Positions 58,218 through 64,000 of a stretch of DNA of 64,000 nucleotides are shown here, piece after piece. Source of the stretch: Pseudomonadota bacterium (GTDB lineage Bacteria > Myxococcota_A > Polyangia > Polyangiales > Polyangiaceae); NCBI GenBank assembly GCA_023423895.1, contig JAFAER010000012.1, positions 1-64,000 of the forward strand, written 5' to 3'. The position numbers and the translations under genes were made by a program. Numbering within the stretch: position 1 is the first letter of the stretch; each line of letters begins with the position of its first letter. Below the pieces are notes generated by a model that was not told the origin of the DNA, did not search any database, and worked only from the letters and a program-made list of their open reading frames with translations.

Positions 58218-59968
58218 CGCGCCCCCTTGTCATCGTAGGAGCCAACCCCCGGTGACAGCGGTGACGGAGGCCCGTTTCGAGCACGAAGCCCCGTGTTTTC
58301 CGTGGTCCCGAGTGTCAGCGCCTCTCCGGTGACACCCGGTGACAGCGATGACAGCGCCGGCCTGTCACCCGTGTCATCGGCTGTCACCAGAGGCGCGGTG
58401 ACGCGACGAGCGGAGCGATTACCAAGGGTTGTCAGTCGTCCAGCCCCGTTGTCACCGCTGTCATCGCGATCCGGGCGTCCGCTCTGCAATCGGGGCGTCA
58501 CCTCCCATCGATCGTCCCCATCGGTTGCGCGAAGGTAGGCGCGTTCGGCGAGCTCGATGCACGCGGCGCGGGCATCCTGGGCGCGAGGGTAGAGCCGCTG
58601 GTGAGCGCGATGGATCTCTCGCGTCGTCACCACGGTCCGTCGTTCCCTTGCGAGCCATCGGACCACGCGGGCGGCGGGTTGCTCTGCCGCGCATCCGTCC
58701 CACGTCGCGATTGTGTGGGCCACGAAGTAGCGGGTGAGGGTGACGGCTGCGGTCATCGTCTCGGCTGACAGCTCGCGCTCGACACCCGTGCGGCCGTGCT
58801 CGGCCATGTGGAGGACGAGCGCGATACGCGCGCAGTGACCGGCAAGCTTGCCGCCCAGGTCTTGCCACTCGGCCAAGAGCGCCTCCCTCCGCTGGGCATG
58901 CTCCAGCTCTTGCCGGTACGCGGCGAAGATCGGGCGCGCCTCGGCGCTCATCGCCACGAACGGCGGGCACGTGGTCCTGTCGGCTCTCGGCAGCGAGAGG
59001 AGTGACCGGATCGTATGGTTGTAGTTCTGCGTCGCAACGTCTGAGATTGGCCTCGCCGTCGTCCAGTCCCGGAAGCCCACGCGCGTGCGCGGGAAGGAAC
59101 ATAGGAAGCGAGCGATGAGCCCGCGTCCTCGGAAGTCGTCGCGCCGCGCCAGCTTGTCCACGACCGCAGGCTGGACGGCGAGGCAGAGCGTCAGGTTCGG
59201 ATGAGGCACGTACACGTCCCCGCTCCCGACGCGCGCCGCTCGGATCGGGTCCTCCGACCACGCTTTCAGGTACACGTCGGCGCCGTCCTCACCCTTGCTC
59301 CGGTAGAGCCCGGACATGAGCTCGAATGGGCGTCCCTCGGCGGAGCACATGAACAGCGGTCCATGCTGCAACCTCGGAGGGAGCGCTTCGCTCGTGGCGT
59401 CGTCCGAGAGCAGCGCCGGGCGCGGCAGCGGCGCGAGCGCGGCGAGTTCAGCCATCGCCTCGCGTAGCGCTTGCTCCGTCTCGGCCGTCGCTTTGCGCCT
59501 CTTGATGCTCGCGATCCGGTGCTTCACCACTTCACGCTTCGTCTCGCGTTCCGCTTCCTCGGCTCGCCATCGCGCCACGAGGTCGCGCTCCTCTTCCTCG
59601 ATCGGCGCGGTCGCGAGCTTCATCACGGGGGACTTGTGCAGCGACGGAGGAAGCACGGAAACCGAGTAGGTGTTTCCGGGCTCGAACCAATTGGGACCGA
59701 CACGAACGCGGACACGTCCAGCGATCGCCGCGCTTGTGCAGCCGAGCGCCATTACCGCCGGAAGGTCGACCGGCGCGAGGAAGTGCGCCGCCAGCGACTC
59801 TGCGAACGAGCGCAGCGGCGGCGGCAGCGTTGGAACGGGGAAGGGTGGGACGTCGCGCCCCTCATCGAACGGCACGACGTCAGGCCAGTCTTGGCCCGAC
59901 CGAGGGCGTCTTGCGGTGTTCGGGTCGAGGATGGCCAGCGGGTCAATGTGGCTCGTCGCGGTCGTCAT
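58214..59968 (-). CDS. DUF3987-type replication protein
   Basis: A 584-residue protein from ATG 59968, which overlaps the preceding stop by 4 bp. The region PPLRSFAESLAAHFLAPVDLPAVMALGCTSAAIAG and SVLPPSLHKSPVMKLA is the DUF3987 start. The Walker-A-like loop is degenerate (PSLHKSP for PGxGKS/T). The segment SGLYRSKGEDGADVYLKAWSED and the conserved C-terminal half (LAGHCARIALVLHMAEHG) also fit. DUF3987 proteins of phages and mobile elements are primase/helicase-like initiators. The last 100 residues are low-complexity. Helicase activity is not certain given the loop. Confidence 0.75.
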   Translation of the reverse strand: MTTATSHIDPLAILDPNTARRPRSGQDWPDVVPFDEGRDVPPFPVPTLPPPLRSFAESLAAHFLAPVDLPAVMALGCTSAAIAGRVRVRVGPNWFEPGNTYSVSVLPPSLHKSPVMKLATAPIEEEERDLVARWRAEEAERETKREVVKHRIASIKRRKATAETEQALREAMAELAALAPLPRPALLSDDATSEALPPRLQHGPLFMCSAEGRPFELMSGLYRSKGEDGADVYLKAWSEDPIRAARVGSGDVYVPHPNLTLCLAVQPAVVDKLARRDDFRGRGLIARFLCSFPRTRVGFRDWTTARPISDVATQNYNHTIRSLLSLPRADRTTCPPFVAMSAEARPIFAAYRQELEHAQRREALLAEWQDLGGKLAGHCARIALVLHMAEHGRTGVERELSAETMTAAVTLTRYFVAHTIATWDGCAAEQPAARVVRWLARERRTVVTTREIHRAHQRLYPRAQDARAACIELAERAYLRATDGDDRWEVTPRLQSGRPDRDDSGDNGAGRLTTLGNRSARRVTAPLVTADDTGDRPALSSLSPGVTGEALTLGTTENTGLRARNGPPSPLSPGVGSYDDKGAR

Positions 59969-60426
59969 GCTGCGTCCCTCGCAGCGTCGAGCGCCGCCAT
60001 GGCTGCCGCGGCTCTCGCCCGCGCGGCCCGGTACGTGTCCGCCGCCGTCAGCGCGGCCTCTGCTGCGCTCTGCTCGTCGGCGAGTGTCGCGAGCGCGATC
60101 CGACACGCGGCCTCGATCTCGCCCAGCTCGCGAGCGCGCGTCACCCGCTCACTCCATGTCTCCACGAGGTCGATGAGGAGCGGGTGACCGCCGATGTCTC
60201 GGTAGGTGCCCATCTCGTGCAAGGTCGCCGCGACGCGTCCCACGTCCACGGGCCATGCCTGGTCTACCCAGGCAACGGCAATGATGGCCTCCACGATGCG
60301 CCGTAGCCGCTCGTCGGCCACCGCATCGGGCACGCTGCCGGGGCAGTCGTAAGCGCCCACGAGGAGCCCGCCGACCCAGTGCCAGGCGAGCTGATCGGGC
60401 GAGGGGATGTCGAAGTCGATGGTCAT
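59965..60426 (-). CDS. DnaB N-terminal-domain-like protein
   Basis: A 153-residue protein. The segment RRIVEAIIAVAWVDQAWPVDVGRVAATLHEMG plus YRDIGGHPLLIDLVETW matches the layout of the replicative-helicase DnaB N-terminal domain (loader and primase-binding region), but no ATPase domain follows. The C-terminal 60 residues are a long Ala-rich helix. It may recruit or block the host helicase loader, working with the DUF3987 protein just downstream. This is inference from the domain pattern. Confidence 0.6.
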   Translation of the reverse strand: MTIDFDIPSPDQLAWHWVGGLLVGAYDCPGSVPDAVADERLRRIVEAIIAVAWVDQAWPVDVGRVAATLHEMGTYRDIGGHPLLIDLVETWSERVTRARELGEIEAACRIALATLADEQSAAEAALTAADTYRAARARAAAAMAALDAARDAA

Positions 60427-60773
60427 CGCGCCCCCCTCGAGCGGGCCACGAGGTCCTGGTAGCTCTCGGCCGGCGTGTCGTTCGCGGCCCGGGCCCGGGT
60501 CGAGACGAGCTTGTCGACCAGCGCGAGCACGTCGGAGCGGCGGGCGTAGATGCGGCGACCGATCTTTACCGCCGGGAGCTTCCCGGTGCGGACGAGCGAC
60601 TTGGCGGCGGCCTCTTCCTCGAGCCCGAACGGGAAGGGGAGGAGCTCGTCCGGCGCGGCCTGGTAGACGATCCTCGTGATGGTCACGGCGCCGTCGTCGG
60701 CGCGTTCGATGGTCGTGTGCGTCGGCGCGTCGTCCGGCTTGCGGACGAGCGCGAGAGCGGTACGGTGCTTCAT
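60423..60773 (-). CDS. Excisionase-like winged-helix DNA-binding protein
   Basis: A 116-residue protein. The segment EEEAAAKSLVRTGKLPAVKIGRRIYARRSDVLALVD (about 50-86) is the MerR/AlpA/excisionase-type HTH with the GRRIYARRSDV wing. Such small proteins steer integrase toward excision or activate excision genes. It starts the long block of coupled genes (60773 to 55953) and so also lies at the head of the probable replication operon. Confidence 0.7.
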   Translation of the reverse strand: MKHRTALALVRKPDDAPTHTTIERADDGAVTITRIVYQAAPDELLPFPFGLEEEAAAKSLVRTGKLPAVKIGRRIYARRSDVLALVDKLVSTRARAANDTPAESYQDLVARSRGAR

Positions 60774-60846
60774 CTCAGGTTCTTTCGTGCCGCGAACGTC
60801 CCGCCTTCGCCTGGTCAGCAGTGCGAGGGCGTTCGCTTGCTGGGGC

Positions 60847-61083
60847 TCAGGCCGCGCGGGGCGGCGGGTCGGAGCCGAGGCCGGGCCAGCGCAGCGCGCG
60901 AGCCACGAGGAGCACGGTCCCGCGACGAACGCGGAGGCCGGCGAGGAGTGAAGTCAGGGATTGGCGACTCACGCCGAACTCGCGCGAAGCCGTGACCACG
61001 CCGCGGTGGGCGGCGTAGCGACGGGCAAGCGTCACGAGCTCGGGCGGCGGGAGGATTCCTGCGGCCGTGGATGCGTGCGGCAT
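60847..61083 (-). CDS. Small HTH regulator (Cro/repressor-like)
   Basis: A 78-residue protein. VVTASREFGVSRQSLTSLLAGLRVRRGTVLLVARAL forms an XRE-like helix-turn-helix. An inverted repeat (61084-61096) lies immediately before its start codon, so it may repress itself. It is separated from the excisionase gene by 73 bp. Confidence 0.65.
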   Translation of the reverse strand: MPHASTAAGILPPPELVTLARRYAAHRGVVTASREFGVSRQSLTSLLAGLRVRRGTVLLVARALRWPGLGSDPPPRAA

Positions 61084-61096
61084 GCAAACGTTTTGC
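61084..61096. promoter_or_regulatory. Operator-like inverted repeat before the HTH gene
   Basis: GCAAACGTTTTGC on the plus strand, arms GCAAA and TTTGC, directly upstream of the ATG at 61083. It shares the GCAA...TTGC half-sites with the site at 55871-55886. Confidence 0.4.
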
Positions 61097-61136
61097 GCCG
61101 AGCACGCCGAACGATAAAGGGAGGCCGCGCCGCCCC

Positions 61137-61910
61137 CTATTTACCGAGCCTGGTCGCCTGCCACACTTTCCAGTCGCTTTCGAGGCTCTCCGGGGTGCTG
61201 CCCACTAGCCCGGCTGCCTTCATGAGGGCGTCCGCGGCGTCCCACTTCGGCAGCGTCGTATCGCCCTTCTTCGGGCGTCCTTTGGAGCGCGGCCACGACG
61301 CGACGGCGGCGGCGAGCGCCCCCATCGCTTCCTGCGTCGCCAGCCCGTGCGCAAACTTGGCACACCGAAGGCGGAAAATGAAGGCGGCGAACAACACCGG
61401 GTCGTCCGGTGCCTTCCCCTCGGTCACTTCGGCGTACTTCTTCGCGTCCGTCCGCGTCGGCATCTCGAGCACCACGAGACCGGCAGCTTTGAACCGTGCG
61501 AGCTCCTCCGGCGTTAGGTTGCGGCGGGCGTTCACTTCCTCGAGCTCGTCAAGCGTTCGGAGCTGGTCCGCGAACTTCTGCGAGCGCTCGGCGTGGTACA
61601 CGGCGCCGTCGACCGCAGACAGCAGGAACATCCGCGCGCGGCGAGCGCCGACCCACTGGTGAATGTCGATCGCGTCTCGCACAGCGTCGATCCACTTCGC
61701 ACCATCGAGCCAGCGCGGAGATCCAATCTGCTCGACATGAATGCACTCGTTCGCGAGCTTCAGGACGTCGGCAATCAGCCTCAGGTCGTCCCGGTAGGCC
61801 GCGCGTATCTCTGCGGGGCTGGCGTGGATGAAGGCCGGTACGCCGTCGAGCCCGCCCCCCACGTTGTTCGGCAGGTCCGGAGGCGTACAATCCTTCTTCG
61901 GTTTGGTCAC
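61137..61910 (-). CDS. Hypothetical element protein
   Basis: A 257-residue protein from GTG 61910, supported by an AAGGAG ribosome-binding site 10 nt upstream. It is mostly helical with a basic C-terminal part (WPRSKGRPKKGD). No known domain is recognised. It is divergent from the HEPN-like gene at 62101 (190 bp between), which may be a cargo or control pair. Confidence 0.6.
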   Translation of the reverse strand: MTKPKKDCTPPDLPNNVGGGLDGVPAFIHASPAEIRAAYRDDLRLIADVLKLANECIHVEQIGSPRWLDGAKWIDAVRDAIDIHQWVGARRARMFLLSAVDGAVYHAERSQKFADQLRTLDELEEVNARRNLTPEELARFKAAGLVVLEMPTRTDAKKYAEVTEGKAPDDPVLFAAFIFRLRCAKFAHGLATQEAMGALAAAVASWPRSKGRPKKGDTTLPKWDAADALMKAAGLVGSTPESLESDWKVWQATRLGK

Positions 61911-62100
61911 GACGAGACCACTCCTTCGAGCGCCGCGGGCTTCCCTCCCGTGGCGTTCGGCTTTCAGGTTACCGCATGCTCCGGCGCTGTCGGCCACGCG
62001 TCTGCTCCCGGTCGACGCTCGGGAGCGAGTATCATCGGAGCGTTCGCGCCGGTGTCCGCAGTGTGGGCGCGGTCGGCGATGGCCCAGGGTAGAATCGGGC

Positions 62101-62844
62101 ATGATCTCAGATCTCAAGCAGATCGGAACGGAACTGGCCGCGGAACTCGGGCGCCGACCCACAGAGCGCACTTGGGCGGTGTTGAAGGAGTTCTTGACGG
62201 AGGTCGAGAGCCTGAGTCGACTCGACTTCGCCCCGGACGCTCGCGCGGACTTCCTCAGGGCGCGCGGCGCTCTCCGTTCCGCGACGCGGACCGATGGCGT
62301 CATGGCAACGATCGTCAATCGCCAGCGTGAGGCTGTCAGTCAGATGACGGCACTCCTGGAAAGGTATGGCCCCTCGGCAATGCCGGCGTCGCGGAGTTTC
62401 CGATGGCTCTCGGATGCCGATCTCCGACGCATCGTGGAGCGGGATTACGTCGAGCTGCACTCGGCACTCCTTCCGAGCGGAGCCTGGAAGAGCACCGTCA
62501 TCATGGCCGGGAGCATCACGGAGGCGATCCTCTTCGACCTTCTCACGAAGGATCCAGCCAGACTGAGAGACGCAAAAGCGAGTCCCGCCTCGAAGGACGA
62601 CAACGGCAACCAGATCGCGACGAAGGACTGGAAGCTCCACCATCTGATCGCCATCGCGACCGCCATCAACCTTCTGCCGAAAGCGCGGGCTGGCACGTTC
62701 GATCAGGTCCTCCGCGACTACCGCAACTTCGTCCATCCCTCGAAGGAACTCCGAAGTGCGCACCCCCACGGAGAGGGAGAGGCACTGATGTCGAAGGGAG
62801 CGCTGGACGCCCTGTGCGATCACTTCGACCGCACCTTGCCTTGA
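62101..62844 (+). CDS. HEPN-like protein, possible anti-phage/abortive-infection cargo
   Basis: A 247-residue protein, the only element gene on the plus strand. The C-terminal half is helical and contains VLRDYRNFVHPSKEL: Arg-x6-His, the HEPN RNase-type motif in the usual RDxRNxxHP setting. WKLHHLIAIA before it also fits such proteins. The N-terminal 90 residues are a separate helical part. HEPN RNases act in toxin-antitoxin and abortive-infection systems. TAGAAT at 62090-62095 sits 5 nt before the ATG, so it may have its own leaderless promoter. It overlaps the integrase-tail fragment by 25 bp at its 3' end. Confidence 0.65.
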   Translation: MISDLKQIGTELAAELGRRPTERTWAVLKEFLTEVESLSRLDFAPDARADFLRARGALRSATRTDGVMATIVNRQREAVSQMTALLERYGPSAMPASRSFRWLSDADLRRIVERDYVELHSALLPSGAWKSTVIMAGSITEAILFDLLTKDPARLRDAKASPASKDDNGNQIATKDWKLHHLIAIATAINLLPKARAGTFDQVLRDYRNFVHPSKELRSAHPHGEGEALMSKGALDALCDHFDRTLP

Positions 62845-63104
62845 TGCGGGAGCGCCACGACGTTCCCCGCAGCGGCCAACCGTCGAGCCCGGAGTTCCTC
62901 TGCGAGCGTCACCACGAGGTCGAGGCGCCCGGCGTCGACGGCAGCCGAGAGCGCCCGCGCGAGCGCCACGTCGAGCGGATCCGTTGGGCCAATCGCTGGG
63001 CCAGACTCGCCCGCATCGCCGCCCTTTCTCACCTCATCGGGACCGTTCGGCGACGGCGGAGGCGGGTAAGCCTGCGATGCCTGGTCGATGACTCCCAACG
63101 AGTA
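62820..63104 (-). pseudogene. Detached 3' part of the integrase gene (native C-terminus)
   Basis: On the minus strand the frame that crosses the att core at 63105-63123 continues for 94 codons and stops at 62820-62822. In the core it encodes RPGGHP exactly as in the integrase at the left end and in the same frame. The tail is protein-like, with a Pro-rich linker then helices (DPLDVALARALSAAVDAG, LVVTLAEELRARR). In the excised circle it would join integrase residue 437 to give 531 residues. In the integrated state it lacks its start. Confidence 0.85.
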
Positions 63105-63123
63105 CGGATGACCTCCGGGCCGT
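63105..63123. repeat. attR core, 19 bp
   Basis: An exact copy of 52018-52036. The bases to its right (CCCCTTTTGTGC) resemble the element's GTCCTTTTTGT at the other end, so the original host site also carried a T-rich terminator tail. Confidence 0.85.
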
Positions 63124-63213
63124 CCCCTTTTGTGCGTCTTTTGTGCGTTCGCCGCGCTCGCTTCGTGCGATCGCGGCTCAAGCTTTTCGCGTCGCGGCCG
63201 TTCTGGACTTCGA
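63124..63213. other. Host DNA between attR and the diguanylate cyclase gene
   Basis: 90 bp containing the T-rich remains of the original terminator (with two TTTTGTGCGT copies at 63128-63145) and the presumed promoter region of the cyclase gene. No gene is present. Confidence 0.45.
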
Positions 63214-64000
63214 ATGTTCTGGCGGAAGAAGGGGCCGGACTCGTTGGAGCCTCCGAAGGACGAGGAGCCTCCACGCTCGAGCACGGCGGTCGAGCTCGAC
63301 GCCGCGCTCGAGGGAGCCGCGCACATGCTCAGGGCTCGCGCGCGCCACGCGTTCCACGTCGGGCAACGCGACGCCTCGACGATCGCCGCCAACTTCGAGC
63401 GGTGGGCCGCCCATGTCCTCGTGCGCTCGCCGCCGCCATCGGGCCCCGGCAGTGGCCAGTCCGCCGGTATGCACACGCGCGACTGGCGGGGCCTCGTGCA
63501 CTTCGTAACCGATCACGCGCGCCGGGAGCAGGAGTGGGTGCACGGCTCGATGCGCGAGATGCGCGAGGCCGTCTTCGCGCTCGTCGACTCGCTCGGTAGC
63601 TCCGCTGCCGTGCACGGCCGTCACGACGTCGTCCTCCGGCGCCAGCTTGCGTCTCTCGAGAACGCCGCGTCTTCGGGCTCCGTCGAGGCGCTGAAGCGTG
63701 AAGCCCTGGCGGCCGCCGCGGCCCTCAGCGCCGTCATCGCCGAGCAGCAAGAGCTCGCCCGCCGTCACGCCGAGGCGCTCGAGGAGCGCCTCCATGTTCT
63801 CACCGAGCAGCTCGAGCAGACGCGCCGGGAAGGGGAGACCGATCCGCTCACGCGGCTCTCGAACCGGCGCGCCTTCGACGTGACGCTGCGACGCGCGCTC
63901 TCCGTCGCGACCCTCGTCGGGCGGCCGCTCGCCCTGCTGATGGTCGACATCGATCACTTCAAGCGCGTGAACGACATGCACGGCCATCCGGTCGGCGACA
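63214..64000 (+). CDS. Diguanylate cyclase (GGDEF), 5' part, cut by window end
   Basis: 262 residues are visible from the ATG at 63214. The first 205 residues are helical, with a probable coiled coil near 165-205 (LEERLHVLTEQLEQTRREGE). The GGDEF domain then starts with DPLTRLSNRRAFD (210-222) and reaches MVDIDHFKRVNDMHGHPVGD, the usual beginning with metal-binding Asp and substrate-binding Asn. The GGDEF motif itself lies beyond the window, so activity cannot be judged. It has no membrane segment in the visible part. Confidence 0.85.
   Translation, partial: MFWRKKGPDSLEPPKDEEPPRSSTAVELDAALEGAAHMLRARARHAFHVGQRDASTIAANFERWAAHVLVRSPPPSGPGSGQSAGMHTRDWRGLVHFVTDHARREQEWVHGSMREMREAVFALVDSLGSSAAVHGRHDVVLRRQLASLENAASSGSVEALKREALAAAAALSAVIAEQQELARRHAEALEERLHVLTEQLEQTRREGETDPLTRLSNRRAFDVTLRRALSVATLVGRPLALLMVDIDHFKRVNDMHGHPVGD

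Larger units (their letters stand above)
52018..63123. mobile_element. 11.1-kb integrative element (phage-satellite-like) with 19-bp att repeats
   Basis: It is bounded by the exact direct repeat CGGATGACCTCCGGGCCGT at 52018-52036 and 63105-63123. It encodes an integrase at one end, an excisionase-like protein, replication proteins (DUF3987 and DnaB-N-like), two terminase-small-subunit-like proteins, a phage structural-type protein, a serine recombinase and a HEPN-like cargo gene. Large terminase, portal, capsid and lysis genes are absent. Nearly all genes are on the minus strand with 4-bp overlaps. The insertion lies between the sigma-like gene and a diguanylate cyclase gene. The satellite assignment is inference from content. 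Confidence 0.85.

Noticed and set aside
63124..64000. Minus-strand frame of 269 codons opposite the diguanylate cyclase
   Set aside because: The plus strand carries a clear GGDEF start (DPLTRLSNRRAFD and MVDIDHFKRVND); the minus frame is a shadow.

Overview
High-GC bacterial DNA whose gene content points to a myxobacterium (Myxococcota, probably Polyangiales/Sorangiineae). The evidence is four Hanks-type Ser/Thr kinases, two of them fused to formylglycine-generating-enzyme-like domains; a protein with a MYXO-CTERM sorting tail; a receiver-DUF4388 protein; many secreted lipoproteins; and a sigma-region-4-like regulator of a type typical of this phylum. This assignment is inference from content only.

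Layout. 1-21.8 kb is chromosomal: trypsin-like lipoprotein, fatty-acid desaturase, odd SDR with a zinc-knuckle-like segment, TPR protein plus FadL-like porin, AraC regulator, BamA-like barrel, thiD, lipoproteins, LysR with a divergent metallo-beta-lactamase-fold lipoprotein, prolyl oligopeptidase, metzincin-like lipoprotein, and a CPA1 antiporter coupled to a TrkA-type KTN protein. 21.8-31 kb holds an HNH endonuclease beside tRNA-Phe(GAA), a gamma-glutamylcyclotransferase, three Ser/Thr kinases and a SRAP/HMCES protein. 31-41 kb holds the MYXO-CTERM protein, a MATE exporter with a tiny Cys-containing ORF upstream, a nicotinamidase/NrtR pair, SDR, a HEAT-like protein and an SPFH/zinc-ribbon protein. 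41-51 kb holds a Cys-rich lipoprotein coupled to a fourth kinase, a REC-DUF4388-TM-TPR protein, and a peptide ABC transporter operon without ATPases that is headed by an alpha/beta hydrolase lacking its catalytic Ser and His.

51.2-64 kb: the sigma-region-4-like gene ends in an intrinsic terminator. An 11.1-kb integrative element is inserted in that terminator, bounded by a 19-bp direct repeat (52018-52036 and 63105-63123). A diguanylate cyclase gene, cut by the window end, follows the right junction.

The element is the main discovery. Its tyrosine-integrase gene runs out across the left junction into host DNA. The reading frame at the right junction continues, in the same frame through the core, into a convincing 94-codon protein tail. 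In the excised circle these two parts would form one 531-residue integrase, so attP lies inside the int gene and integration swaps the enzyme's C-terminus (known precedent: myxophage Mx8). The rest of the element is a compact, mostly 4-bp-overlapping minus-strand gene set: excisionase-like, DnaB-N-like, DUF3987 replication protein, nuclease-like, two terminase-small-subunit-like HTH proteins, a phage structural-type protein, a serine recombinase, Sel1 repeats and an RHH protein. There is no large terminase, portal or capsid gene, so it looks like a phage satellite. One plus-strand cargo gene carries a HEPN-like R-x6-H motif and may be a defence gene.
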